Assembly (NCBI RefSeq): GCF_006064855.1
Contig: NZ_CP040753.1
Location: 744,001 to 808,000, forward strand
Direction of reading: 5' to 3'
Source of the DNA: Sulfitobacter sp. BSw21498
GTDB taxonomy: Bacteria > Pseudomonadota > Alphaproteobacteria > Rhodobacterales > Rhodobacteraceae
Length of the DNA: 64,000 bases
Shown: positions 8,469 through 16,892 of the stretch, one piece after another
How positions within the stretch are numbered: the first letter of the stretch is position 1
Layout of the letters: each line of letters begins with the position of its first letter
The notes under the pieces: generated by a model
What the model saw: the letters and a program-made list of their open reading frames with translations, nothing else
What the model was told of the DNA's origin: nothing
Databases searched by the model: none
Position numbers and translations under genes: made by a program

Positions 8469-10097
8469 ATGCTTGGCCAAATGATGAATAAACCACTGCT
8501 GATCTCGAGCTTGATCGAACACGCACAACGTTTTCACAGCGAGACAGAGATCGTTTCGGTCAAGACCACCGGCGGGCTAGAACAGACCTCGTGGGGGCAG
8601 GTTGCGCGCAATTCCCGTGCGCTTGCGTCGGCGCTGACCAATCTGGGTCTGGACCCGCAAGCCCGTTGCGGCACCATCGCTTGGAACAACCGTCGCCACC
8701 TTGAAATCTACTTTGGCGCATCGGGCGGTGGCTTTGTCTGTCACACCATCAACCCGCGTCTGTTCCCCGAACAGCTGGTCTATATCCTGAACCACGCCGA
8801 AGATAAGGTGCTGTTCATCGACAAGACCTTCGTGCCTCTGATTGCAGGCATTCAAGACAAGCTTGAGCATCTCGAACATGTCGTTCTGATGGAAGGCACC
8901 GACGAAGAGGCCGCCGCGCAGCTGCCCGGCATCAAGTTCTATGACGATTTCATCGCCAGCGGCGACCCCGAGTTTATCTGGCCCGATCTGGACGAGAACA
9001 CCGCATCGAGCCTGTGCTACACCTCTGGTACCACCGGCAACCCCAAGGGCGTTCTGTATTCGCACCGATCTACCGTGCTGCACAGCTTTGGCATCAACTT
9101 GGCCGACAGCATCGCGATCACCGCGAAAGACGTGGTTCTGCCCGTTGTGCCCATGTTCCACGTCAACGCTTGGGGCGCGCCCTATGCCTGCGCGATGGTC
9201 GGTGCCGCGATGGTGATGCCCGGCCCGGGTCTGGATGGCCCGTCGCTGGTAAAGCTGATTGATGAGAACCATGTATCGCTAGCGCTTGGCGTGCCGACCA
9301 TCTGGCTGGGCCTGCTGAACGAAGCAGCCAAGATCGGCAGCAAGCTTGAAAGCTTGCAGCGTACGGTCGTCGGTGGATCGGCCTGTCCGCCGTCGATGAT
9401 GACCACCTTCCGCGAGAAATACGGGGTAGAGACGATCCACGCGTGGGGCATGACAGAAATGTCGCCCGTGGGCAGCATCAACCAGCTGCTGGCCAAACAC
9501 AGCAAGCTGCCCGCAGCAGAGCAGAACAAGCTACGCGAAAACCAAGGCCGTCCGGTTTACGGCGTCGATCTCGAAATTCTTGATGACGAAGGCAATCCTG
9601 TCGCCCATGATGGCGTGACGCAGGGTGATCTGGTCACCAAAGGGTACTGGATCCTTGAAAGTTATTTCCGCAAGACACGCAGCGAGACGTTGAACAAGGA
9701 CGGTTGGTTCGACACGGGCGACGTGGCAACAATGGACGCTGACGGCTACGTCACGATCCGTGACCGATCCAAGGATATCATCAAGTCGGGCGGGGAGTGG
9801 ATCAGCTCTGTCGAGCTGGAAAACATCGCGATCGCTCACCCCCAGATCGCCGACGCTGCAGTCATCGGAGCGCGCCACGAGAAATGGGACGAACGCCCGA
9901 TCCTGATTGCCGTCAAGGCTGAAGGCCAGGACCCGAGCGAGGCGGATGTCTTGTCGATTTTCGAGGATAAGATCGCCAAGTGGCAGATCCCCGATTGCGT
10001 CGTCTTCACGGATGCGTTGCCACGGAACGCAACTGGAAAAGTGCTCAAGCGTGATCTGCGCGAAAGCTTCGGCGACGTGCTGATGAACGGCGAATGA
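8469..10097 (+). CDS. dmdB: acyl-CoA synthetase, DmdB-like (MMPA-CoA ligase candidate)
   Basis: A 542-residue AMP-forming acyl-CoA ligase (ANL superfamily). It activates a carboxylic acid through an acyl-adenylate. Motifs are the P-loop YTSGTTGNPKG, the GWFDTGDVA hinge region and the C-terminal catalytic Lys in PRNATGKVLKRD. The N-terminus MLGQMMNKPLLISSLIEH resembles, from memory, the DmdB enzymes of roseobacters, which make 3-methylmercaptopropionyl-CoA in DMSP demethylation. A medium-chain fatty acid ligase is the main alternative. GGGAGG lies 7 bases before the ATG at 8469, which favours it over the upstream in-frame ATG at 8454. acuI at 57424 is another DMSP-linked gene in the window. 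Confidence 0.75.
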   Translation: MLGQMMNKPLLISSLIEHAQRFHSETEIVSVKTTGGLEQTSWGQVARNSRALASALTNLGLDPQARCGTIAWNNRRHLEIYFGASGGGFVCHTINPRLFPEQLVYILNHAEDKVLFIDKTFVPLIAGIQDKLEHLEHVVLMEGTDEEAAAQLPGIKFYDDFIASGDPEFIWPDLDENTASSLCYTSGTTGNPKGVLYSHRSTVLHSFGINLADSIAITAKDVVLPVVPMFHVNAWGAPYACAMVGAAMVMPGPGLDGPSLVKLIDENHVSLALGVPTIWLGLLNEAAKIGSKLESLQRTVVGGSACPPSMMTTFREKYGVETIHAWGMTEMSPVGSINQLLAKHSKLPAAEQNKLRENQGRPVYGVDLEILDDEGNPVAHDGVTQGDLVTKGYWILESYFRKTRSETLNKDGWFDTGDVATMDADGYVTIRDRSKDIIKSGGEWISSVELENIAIAHPQIADAAVIGARHEKWDERPILIAVKAEGQDPSEADVLSIFEDKIAKWQIPDCVVFTDALPRNATGKVLKRDLRESFGDVLMNGE

Positions 10098-10103
10098 AAG
10101 CCT

Positions 10104-10132
10104 ACACCGGGACAGGTTTACTGCCCCGGTGT
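10104..10132 (+). terminator. imperfect hairpin after dmdB-like gene
   Basis: ACACCGGGACAG and CTGCCCCGGTGT form a 12-bp stem with one A/C mismatch and a GTTTA loop, beginning 7 bases after the stop codon. There is no T-run after it, so it may be a weak or factor-dependent terminator. Confidence 0.4.
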
Positions 10133-10689
10133 CCAGCCATGGTTCTGTCCCGTGTCCGAAATATCTACGGGGCAGAGCGTTTATATAGGGTCTTTCACGG
10201 CGCGGCCAATTTCAGACGTAGGTTTGTCGCCTACATCTGCACCGCGTGCAGACCTTTTGCGGCATTGTCGTGCTGTCACGCCATTTGTGGAAGTTAAGTT
10301 TGCACGGCACGCGCGAAAGCGCCCGAACGAGCTTCGAAATCATGTTTCACCTGAGATGTTTGCCAATCAATAATGGCAAAAAATTAAAATGGGTAATCGT
10401 AAATATTTACTAGTTATCTAAATATTAGCGCAATTTAAAGGTGCATTGTCCAGAGGGTATTATGCTTAAGCGTTAACGCCTAACGCTTAACGCTACGTCG
10501 GGTGATAGGTCTGTATAGCGGCTGACCGTCAGACAGAGGCTGGTACGTCCCATTTCATATAATGATAATGGCCTACGCTTTTTATTCATGCCAGAAATTG
10601 ACTTTACGCCGCCCATAAAAATGCCGCGGAGCGGGGCATCCACTACGCGGTATTTTTGACCTAGGCTCGATTTTTTCGCCTCCAACGCG
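10133..10689. other. intergenic region with AT-rich tract and inverted repeat
   Basis: This is about 557 bases between the convergent ligase gene and queF with no credible coding sequence. 10368-10450 is strikingly AT-rich for this chromosome. A perfect 10-bp inverted repeat, TTAAGCGTTA at 10466-10475 and TAACGCTTAA at 10481-10490, surrounds a 5-base spacer. It lacks a T-run, so it could be an operator-like palindrome, a transcript-end structure or a relic. Confidence 0.55.
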
Positions 10690-11151
10690 TCACCCGCGTC
10701 CGCGATAGGGCGGCACACCTTGGTCTGGAATCCAGACATTTTTCGGCGTTTCGCCGGTCTGCCAGAATACATCGATGGGAATACCGCCGCGTGGGTACCA
10801 ATAGCCGCCGATGCGCAGCCAGCGCGGCGATAGCAGTCCGACCAGACGGCGACCGATCGAGACGGTGCAATCTTCGTGAAACGCACCGTGGTTGCGGAAC
10901 GCGCCCAGATACAGTTTGAGCGATTTGGACTCGACCAGATACTGATCCGGTACGTAGTCGATCACCAGATGCGCAAAGTCGGGCTGGCCGGTCATCGGGC
11001 AAAGCGACGTAAATTCGGGCGCGGTGAAGCGGACGCAATAGTCAACGTCAGCTTGCGGGTTTGACACCTTTTCCAGCATCGCTTCTTCAGGTGAAGCGGG
11101 AAGCTCGGTCTTTCCGCCAAGCTGCTGCAAATCGCTATAAATCGTTTCCAT
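10690..11151 (-). CDS. queF: preQ0 reductase (NADPH-dependent 7-cyano-7-deazaguanine reductase)
   Basis: Reduces the nitrile of preQ0 to the amine preQ1, the last free-base step of queuosine biosynthesis. It is a 153-residue, unimodular (short) QueF of the T-fold family. The catalytic Cys lies in [15 protein letters not shown], and the QueF motif [20 protein letters not shown] is present. AGGAGA precedes the ATG by about 6 bases. It is the last gene of a queC-queD-queE-queF run on the minus strand, 18 bases after queE. Confidence 0.95.
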   Translation of the reverse strand: METIYSDLQQLGGKTELPASPEEAMLEKVSNPQADVDYCVRFTAPEFTSLCPMTGQPDFAHLVIDYVPDQYLVESKSLKLYLGAFRNHGAFHEDCTVSIGRRLVGLLSPRWLRIGGYWYPRGGIPIDVFWQTGETPKNVWIPDQGVPPYRGRG

Positions 11152-11169
11152 AAATTCTCCTGATGCGGG

Positions 11170-11880
11170 TCAGACCCCGCGTTTGTTGCCCCAAAGCAAT
11201 ACATGTAGCTGCGGCAGAAGGCGCGGGGTGAACCAGCGGTCGGCCATGGTTTTATCAACCAGCCAAAGCAGCTTATCCGCCAACATCTGCGGATCGACGG
11301 CAACGTTGGGGTCAACCTCATCGTTGCCCGGTTGCAGGTAGAGCGGTAATTTGGGATAGCGTGCGGCGGCGTCGCGGGCCCAGTCATAGTCGGCGTCATC
11401 GAAGATCACGATCTTCATCACCACTTGGCCGGCGGTTTCACCAGCAACGATGCAACGATCGAACGCGGCCCAGTCAACCGTTTCACCGCTCGACGGTGGT
11501 TTAGGGCTCAGCACGAGACAATCCAGCTGGCCGAACCACGGTTTCGAAATTGAACCCTGAGTCTCGCAGGCGAAACGGTAGTCTTTCTCATGGCCAAGGC
11601 GGATCAGCGGGGCAAAGTCCTGAATTGCGGGATTGCCGCCCGACAGCGACACGGTTAACGGCGCGTCTCCTGACAGGCGCTGAACCTCCTGCCAGACCGC
11701 ATCAGAGGACATCGCGGCCCAATCGTGGCGAAACGCGGGGTCGACCGCATGCATGCTATCGCACCACAGGCAGCGATAATCACATCCGCCCGTGCGCACG
11801 AAGACGGTGGGCTCACCAATCAGCGCGCCTTCGCCCTGAATGGTGGGGCCGAAAATTTCGGCTATGCGTAGCTGGCTCAT
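11170..11880 (-). CDS. queE: 7-carboxy-7-deazaguanine synthase
   Basis: A radical SAM enzyme that turns 6-carboxytetrahydropterin into 7-carboxy-7-deazaguanine in the queuosine pathway. It is 236 residues long. The cluster-binding motif is CDYRCLWC (C-x3-C-x2-C), preceded by the QueE-typical start [22 protein letters not shown] and followed by [10 protein letters not shown] in place of the usual GGEP. The start is set at ATG 11880 ([11 protein letters not shown]), which overlaps the queD stop as ATGA; an ATG six codons earlier lies inside queD. It needs QueD product and feeds QueC, both encoded just upstream. Confidence 0.95.
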   Translation of the reverse strand: MSQLRIAEIFGPTIQGEGALIGEPTVFVRTGGCDYRCLWCDSMHAVDPAFRHDWAAMSSDAVWQEVQRLSGDAPLTVSLSGGNPAIQDFAPLIRLGHEKDYRFACETQGSISKPWFGQLDCLVLSPKPPSSGETVDWAAFDRCIVAGETAGQVVMKIVIFDDADYDWARDAAARYPKLPLYLQPGNDEVDPNVAVDPQMLADKLLWLVDKTMADRWFTPRLLPQLHVLLWGNKRGV

Positions 11881-12230
11881 GGCCGATATTCGGCCCATGT
11901 TTTGGGCGTCTCGCTGACCTTGACGGATGTGGTTTCAGGCCAACGGCCCGCACACCATTCATACAGATGCCGCGCCATGTTTTCGCCGGTCGAGGCAAAA
12001 TTGAGCACGTCGTTAAGATGGCGGTGATCGAGCGTCTCGTCGATATAAGTCTTGAGCGGCCTAAGCTCGCCGTAGTCGCGAACAAAACCATCAGCGTTCA
12101 GTTCTTTGGCCCGAAGTTCGACCACCACGACATAGTTATGCCCGTGCAGGCGGGCACATTGATGATCCTCGGGCAGATGTGATAGCTGATGCGAGGCGGA
12201 AAAGTGAAACTCTTTGGTGATTGTGAACAT
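11877..12230 (-). CDS. queD: 6-carboxy-5,6,7,8-tetrahydropterin synthase
   Basis: Converts 7,8-dihydroneopterin triphosphate to 6-carboxytetrahydropterin, the second step of queuosine precursor synthesis. This 117-residue T-fold protein shows the zinc-binding His residues in FSASHQL and ARLHGHNY, and the later DHRHLND and PTGEN-like STGENMARH segments. The start overlaps the queC stop and the stop overlaps the queE start, both as ATGA, which marks a tightly coupled operon. Confidence 0.95.
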   Translation of the reverse strand: MFTITKEFHFSASHQLSHLPEDHQCARLHGHNYVVVVELRAKELNADGFVRDYGELRPLKTYIDETLDHRHLNDVLNFASTGENMARHLYEWCAGRWPETTSVKVSETPKTWAEYRP

Positions 12231-12931
12231 CAGGACAGGATCCTGCGTTTGATTGCCTCTGCCCAGAAGTCAGGGTCTTCATACTGGGTGGGGTCGGTCA
12301 CGCCTGCAAGGTCGAACGCCTCGCGCCGCTCCACGCACGTGCCGCACCGCCCGCAGTGATGTGCGCCGCCCTTATAGCAGGACCACGTCTCGGCAAAGGG
12401 GGTGTTGTGGCGCTGCCCTTCGGTCACGATATCGGCCTTGGTTCGGTGGACGAACGGTGTGTAAAGCGACACGTCTGCATAGCCATCCAGCGCCATATAT
12501 TGCATGAACTCAAACGCTTGGGTGAAATCGGGACGGCAATCGGGGTAGATGAAGTGGTCACCCCCGTGCACAGCCGTGGCGACCGATTGATCCCCACGGG
12601 CCGCGGCGATCCCGTAAGCGACCGACATCATTATCGCGTTGCGGTTCGGCACAACAGTGACGCGCATGGTATCTTCGGCGTAATGCCCGTCGGGTACGTC
12701 AATATCATCGGTCAACGCCGAGCCCGTCAATGCGGCCCCAATGCCGCGCATGTCGATGATATCGTGCGGGACGCCAAGGCGCGTTGCACATAGTGCCGCG
12801 TAATCCAGCTCTTTGCGGTGCCGCTGGCCATAGTCAAAGGACACCAGGCCCGTCAGCTTGCGTTGTGCCGCCACCATATGAGCAAGCGACACAGAATCTA
12901 ATCCGCCGGAGCAGACAACAATCGTTTTCAT
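12230..12931 (-). CDS. queC: 7-cyano-7-deazaguanine synthase
   Basis: ATP-dependent enzyme that converts 7-carboxy-7-deazaguanine to preQ0. It is 233 residues long, with the PP-loop motif SGGLDSVSLAH at the N-terminus and a C-terminal zinc-binding set CYKGGAHHCGRCGTCVERREAF. AAGG lies about 11 bases before the ATG. It is the first gene of the queCDEF run, so the operon promoter should lie in 12932-13060. I looked there for a preQ1 riboswitch and could not support one. Confidence 0.95.
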   Translation of the reverse strand: MKTIVVCSGGLDSVSLAHMVAAQRKLTGLVSFDYGQRHRKELDYAALCATRLGVPHDIIDMRGIGAALTGSALTDDIDVPDGHYAEDTMRVTVVPNRNAIMMSVAYGIAAARGDQSVATAVHGGDHFIYPDCRPDFTQAFEFMQYMALDGYADVSLYTPFVHRTKADIVTEGQRHNTPFAETWSCYKGGAHHCGRCGTCVERREAFDLAGVTDPTQYEDPDFWAEAIKRRILS

Positions 12932-13064
12932 ATCTTAACCCTTGTTTTGATACCCGGGTAGGCTGCGACCGGGAAGGCGCCTGATAAACGAGGTGACCAT
13001 AGATGCCAAGGGGGGCAGGTGTCATAAATTCCTTAGATGCAACAGGTCGGGTCATCTCAACGTA

Positions 13065-13101
13065 GAAACGCCGCCAGAGTAGAAAACTCTGGCGGCGTTT
13101 C
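13065..13101 (-). terminator. strong hairpin terminator between queC and the 13152 gene
   Basis: GAAACGCCGCCAGAGT and ACTCTGGCGGCGTTTC form a perfect 16-bp stem around the loop AGAAA. The stem ends in AAAC/GTTT, which gives a short T-run in both readings. It most likely ends the transcript of the minus-strand gene at 13152-13748 and insulates the queC promoter. Confidence 0.8.
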
Positions 13102-13151
13102 GATGCAGCTGCGCTAGCGGGGGGGGGCGGGAAGCAAAAACGCCTGGGGGC

Positions 13152-13748
13152 TTAAGCCGATTGCATCAATAGCGCTATGTTTTTCCACTCAGGGCCGGAC
13201 ACCGCTTTGACCAACGCCGCTGCCACATCGCCACGCGCCGCTTTCGCTTTTACGTCCACGTCGTCACCAAAAATCATGTTGCGGTTACCCGCATCGTCCG
13301 TCAGCGCGACGGGGCGCAGTATGGCGTATTCCATGCCTGAATTCTGCAAGTGCACATCAGCGTCGTGTTTTGCTTGCAGGTAATGCGCAAGTTCGCTGTC
13401 GGGGTCTGGGGTATCCGCACCGACACTGCTTAGCATTACAAAGCGCGAGACACCCGACTTGGCGGCAATATCGATAAGATCTTTGGCACCGTCACGGTCA
13501 ACCTTATCGGTCATCTCTGGCCCAGATGATCCGCCGGACCCTGCGGCAAAGATCACGGCGTCACAGCCTTCGCAGGCGTCGGAGGTCAGGTTGGTCAGAT
13601 CGCCTTTGCGCAGCACCACGTCGGAGGCAAGCGCGCTGGTGTCAGAAGAATCCCGGACCAGTGCGATTGGCGTGTGCCCCTGTTCTCGCAGTTGTTCGGT
13701 AACACGGATGCCGGTTTTGCCGGTCGCGCCGGCAACGAGAATGTTCAT
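13152..13748 (-). CDS. NAD(P)-binding SDR-type protein (NmrA/YwnB-like)
   Basis: A 198-residue single-domain Rossmann protein of the atypical short-chain dehydrogenase group (NAD(P)H-binding, YwnB/BVR-B-like). The dinucleotide loop is VAGATGKTGIRVTEQL at the N-terminus. VIFAAGSGG and RFVMLSSVGAD follow. There is no complete Y-x3-K catalytic pair, so a sensor or flavin/quinone reductase role is as likely as classical dehydrogenation. The start is at ATG 13748 with AAAGGA upstream. It is co-directional with the DJ-1-like gene 75 bases upstream, and the two may form a stress-response pair. Confidence 0.8.
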   Translation of the reverse strand: MNILVAGATGKTGIRVTEQLREQGHTPIALVRDSSDTSALASDVVLRKGDLTNLTSDACEGCDAVIFAAGSGGSSGPEMTDKVDRDGAKDLIDIAAKSGVSRFVMLSSVGADTPDPDSELAHYLQAKHDADVHLQNSGMEYAILRPVALTDDAGNRNMIFGDDVDVKAKAARGDVAAALVKAVSGPEWKNIALLMQSA

Positions 13749-13822
13749 TAGTTTGGTCCTTTGCACTTTGGTCGCGGTTTAAGTTGCCCACTGCGCACGG
13801 GTTACGCGCAGTGGGCGATATC

Positions 13823-14497
13823 TTAGAGAAGCGACAGGAGTTTATGCGCCGCTTCCTCGGAGGACGCGGGGTTCTGGCCGGTGACCAACTTGCCATCGGT
13901 CACAACGAAGGATGCCCAGTCGTCACCCTTTTTATAAGTGCCGCCATTGGATTTAAGCATGTCCTCGACAAGGAAAGGCACAACGTCCGTGAGGCCCACG
14001 GCCTCTTCTTCGGTGTTGGTGAAACCGGTGACGGTTTTGCCAGATACCAGCGGCTTGTCGTCGGTACCTTTGGTGTGTTTGAATACCGCGGGCGCATGGC
14101 AGACGGCCCCGACGGGGCGGTCGCTGGCGGCAAAGGTTTCGATCAGGTTGATGCTGGATTTGTCTTCGGCCAGATCCCACAGCGGGCCGTGGCCGCCTGG
14201 GTAGAAGATCGCATCGAAACCGTCAGCCGATACGTCTGACAGCACTTTGGTGTTGGCCAGTTCTTTTTGCGCAGCATCGTCGCCCTTGAAGCGTTTTGTC
14301 GCTTCTGTCTGCGCATCTTCGGCATCGCTGGAGGGATCGAGCGGGGGTTGGCCGCCTTTGGGCGAGGCCAACGTGACCTCTGCGCCAGCGTCTTTAAAGA
14401 CGTAGTAGGGGGCCGCGAACTCTTCGAGCCAGAAACCGGTTTTGTTGCCAGTATCGCCCAGCTTGTCGTGGGAGGTGAGTACCATGAGAATTTTCAT
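13823..14497 (-). CDS. DJ-1/PfpI family protein (Hsp31/glyoxalase III-like)
   Basis: A 224-residue class I amidotransferase-like protein of the DJ-1/PfpI superfamily. The nucleophilic-elbow Cys lies in RPVGAVCHAPAVF, and the oxyanion segment AIFYPGGHGPLWDL is typical of the Hsp31/glyoxalase III branch, whose members detoxify methylglyoxal or act as chaperones. The early MVLTSHDKLGDTGNKTGFW matches that branch as well. AAAGG precedes the ATG. It is transcribed with the NAD(P)-binding gene downstream. Confidence 0.85.
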   Translation of the reverse strand: MKILMVLTSHDKLGDTGNKTGFWLEEFAAPYYVFKDAGAEVTLASPKGGQPPLDPSSDAEDAQTEATKRFKGDDAAQKELANTKVLSDVSADGFDAIFYPGGHGPLWDLAEDKSSINLIETFAASDRPVGAVCHAPAVFKHTKGTDDKPLVSGKTVTGFTNTEEEAVGLTDVVPFLVEDMLKSNGGTYKKGDDWASFVVTDGKLVTGQNPASSEEAAHKLLSLL

Positions 14498-14727
14498 GTG
14501 AGAGGGCCTTTCAATTCATTTCGCCATACCGATCGGGGCGTCATGGGTGACACCGCAATAGCGATCGCGTAGACCGTCTAACGATTGGGGTCGCGGGTTG
14601 TTCCCAACCCTGTCTGACGTTTTTGTGACCTGCGTAAGCGCGGGCGGTGCAATCGGCGAAGCACACTGGCATCGCGAGGGCAAAGCGACTAAACCCGCGG
14701 TAGTTTTTCGCGGGGGAGTTTCGCCGG

Positions 14728-15963
14728 ATGCACAAGATCGAAATAGCAGAGCGGCCGCATTGGCGCGACCATGCGAAAGAGGTCGGCTTTAGCTTTGCGG
14801 ATATGCACGGCGAACCCTATTGGGACGAAACGTCGGCCTATGCGTTTTCGCTCGACCAGATCGAGAATGACATCGAAGACCCCGCAACCGCGCTGCACGG
14901 CATGTGCCGTGAGGCGGTGGACCATATTCTGACCAGCGAAGAATTGCTGGACAGGCTTGCGATCCCAGAAGGTCACCGCGACCTCGTCGCCGACAGCTGG
15001 AAACGGGCTGATCCCGAAATCTATGGCCGTTTTGATCTGGCCTATGACGGGCAGGGGCCTGCCAAGCTGCTAGAATACAACGCCGACACACCCACGTCGC
15101 TATATGAAAGTGCCGCGTTCCAGTGGCAGTGGCTGGAGGACCATCTTGAGGCAGGCACGCTGCCCGAAGGGGCCGACCAGTTCAACGGTATCCACGAAGC
15201 CTTGGTCGCACGGTTTGCGGATGTGTTCGAACCCGACAGCGATCTTCATTTCACGGCGGTCGCGGGCAATCCCGAAGACTACGGCACCGTCGAAGCGATG
15301 GGATGGGCCGCCCGGGAGGCGGGACTTGGGGCGCATTATTTCGACCTCGATAAGATCGCACTGAGCGATGACGGGCAGTTTCTGGATGACGAAGACCGCC
15401 GGATCGCCGTGTTGTTCAAGCTCTACCCGTGGGAAGACCTGTTGCGCGATGACTATGCCGACCACATCGCCGGATCGGGCTGTCTGTTTCTTGAACCCGC
15501 ATGGAAGGCACTGCTGTCTAACAAGGGGCTGCTGCCCGTGCTGTGGGAGATGTTCGAGGACCACCCGAACCTGCTGCCGGCGTTTTTCGAACACGATGTC
15601 GGTGATGCGATGGCGGGGCGCGGGTCGGTTACGGGACGCGCTGCCGAGGCATTCGAGCGCGCGCGCGAAGCACTGACGCTTGCTCATGTGCGCAAACCGA
15701 TCCTGTCGCGCGAAGGGGCTTCAATCGAGATTGTGAAAAACGGCCAAATCATCGAAAGCGCCATCAACACGGAGTATGCCGAACATCCGCGCATCCTGCA
15801 GGCTTATGCGCCATTGCCGACATTCGACGGGATGCGTCCGGTTGTTGGGGCTTGGATCATCGGGCAAGAATGTGTCGGGATCGGCCTGCGCGAGGATCGC
15901 ACTAGGATCACGCAGGATTTGTCGCGTTTCAAACCCCATTACATTGCGCCGTATTCCGGTTAG
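14728..15963 (+). CDS. glutathionylspermidine synthase-like ATP-grasp protein (YgiC/YjfC family)
   Basis: A 411-residue protein of the glutathionylspermidine synthase preATP-grasp family, like E. coli YgiC and YjfC. These form an amide bond between a peptide and an amine, with ATP; the true substrate of YgiC-type proteins is not settled. Typical segments are RFDLAYDGQGPAKLLEYNADTP and the late VGAWIIGQECVGIGLRED. It lacks the amidase domain of Gss. The ATG at 14728 follows a GGGGGAG sequence. The next gene encodes a YgiB-like DUF1190 protein 43 bases downstream, the same partnership as ygiB-ygiC but in reverse order. Confidence 0.88.
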   Translation: MHKIEIAERPHWRDHAKEVGFSFADMHGEPYWDETSAYAFSLDQIENDIEDPATALHGMCREAVDHILTSEELLDRLAIPEGHRDLVADSWKRADPEIYGRFDLAYDGQGPAKLLEYNADTPTSLYESAAFQWQWLEDHLEAGTLPEGADQFNGIHEALVARFADVFEPDSDLHFTAVAGNPEDYGTVEAMGWAAREAGLGAHYFDLDKIALSDDGQFLDDEDRRIAVLFKLYPWEDLLRDDYADHIAGSGCLFLEPAWKALLSNKGLLPVLWEMFEDHPNLLPAFFEHDVGDAMAGRGSVTGRAAEAFERAREALTLAHVRKPILSREGASIEIVKNGQIIESAINTEYAEHPRILQAYAPLPTFDGMRPVVGAWIIGQECVGIGLREDRTRITQDLSRFKPHYIAPYSG

Positions 15964-16006
15964 CATCTTCCCTTATTCGTCGCAGTACAGCAGAAAGCAG
16001 ATCATC

Positions 16007-16588
16007 ATGACAAAACGGTCAAAACGCGTCGCCATCGCGATCATCGGGGCCACCGCCTTTACCCTTGCCGGCTGCCGCGACGAAAAGATTGATGCCGCAG
16101 CGTTCCCTGACGTGCAAAGTTGCAAGAACGAGGCGTCGTTTGGCGGAACCTTCACAGGTGCTGATTGCGAGACAGCCTTTGCCGAAGCCGAGACGCTGCA
16201 CGTTGAATCAGCCCCTCGCTATAATAGCGTCGAAGTTTGCGAAGAACAGCACGGTGTGGGGGCCTGCGGGTCAGAGGCTCAACAGACCCAAGGCGGGTCG
16301 GGCGGTATTTTTATGCCGTTGCTGGCGGGCTATCTGATCGGGAACATGCTTGGCGGGCGGTCGGGTATGGCTGCCAGCCAGCCGATGTACAAAACAGCCG
16401 ATGGCAAATTTACCAACGCGGCGCGCACCAGCACCTATTCCAGCAACAAAGGCGCGGCAAAGCTGAGCACCTCGCAGTTCACCCGTCCCGCGACAACCGC
16501 GGGCAAAACGCCAATGACCCGTGCCACAGCGAAATCGCGCGGCGGTTTTGGCAAGGGAGCCAGCGGTCGTACGGGCTTTGGCGGCTAG
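16007..16588 (+). CDS. DUF1190 family lipoprotein-like protein (YgiB-like)
   Basis: A 193-residue DUF1190 protein, the family of E. coli YgiB/YjfM. The N-terminus MTKRSKRVAIAIIGATAFTLAGC ends in a lipobox (LAGC), so it is probably a membrane-anchored lipoprotein. The middle contains Cys pairs and a Gly/hydrophobic segment GGIFMPLLAGYLIGNMLGG. The C-terminus is rich in Gly, Ser, Thr and Lys and is probably disordered. The start is ATG 16007; an upstream open frame from 15776 runs inside the preceding gene and was not used. Its link with the YgiC-like gene suggests a joint role in envelope or peptide modification, which is inference. Confidence 0.82.
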   Translation: MTKRSKRVAIAIIGATAFTLAGCRDEKIDAAAFPDVQSCKNEASFGGTFTGADCETAFAEAETLHVESAPRYNSVEVCEEQHGVGACGSEAQQTQGGSGGIFMPLLAGYLIGNMLGGRSGMAASQPMYKTADGKFTNAARTSTYSSNKGAAKLSTSQFTRPATTAGKTPMTRATAKSRGGFGKGASGRTGFGG

Positions 16589-16892
16589 GGCGCACGCACA
16601 GCGGGTTCGGCATGATTGAATATGCCGACGCCAAGGCGATCTTTCCTGTGCAGTTAGCATGCTGACGGTTCAGGTGCTGCCTAGCGAGTCCGGTCCAGCG
16701 TCGGGCGCGTTGTCGCTTATTTGAGCATTCGGCGCGTGAGGATGGGATTGCGGGTTTATCTCAGGTTAAGATGTGCAGCATTACAGCAACGCAGTGGCGC
16801 GAAGGCGACATGGGCGAATAAACCCGATACATTCGTTTTTGTTGCGCCCTAGAATGATCGTTTAGAAATTCCGCAGCCTGGCTGCGCCCTAT
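16589..16892 (+). other. intergenic region before the histidine kinase gene
   Basis: About 300 bases between the YgiB-like gene and the sensor kinase. I see no credible gene, no RNA structure and no clear repeat. The kinase promoter presumably lies in the AT-richer last 150 bases. Confidence 0.6.

Noticed and set aside
10473..10886. Minus-strand frame of 137 codons downstream of and inside queF
   Set aside because: It overlaps the true queF frame and has no family or ribosome binding site.
12932..13060. Possible preQ1 riboswitch upstream of queC
   Set aside because: I could not find the conserved preQ1-I or preQ1-II core. The visible strong hairpin at 13065 is a terminator for the neighbouring gene.
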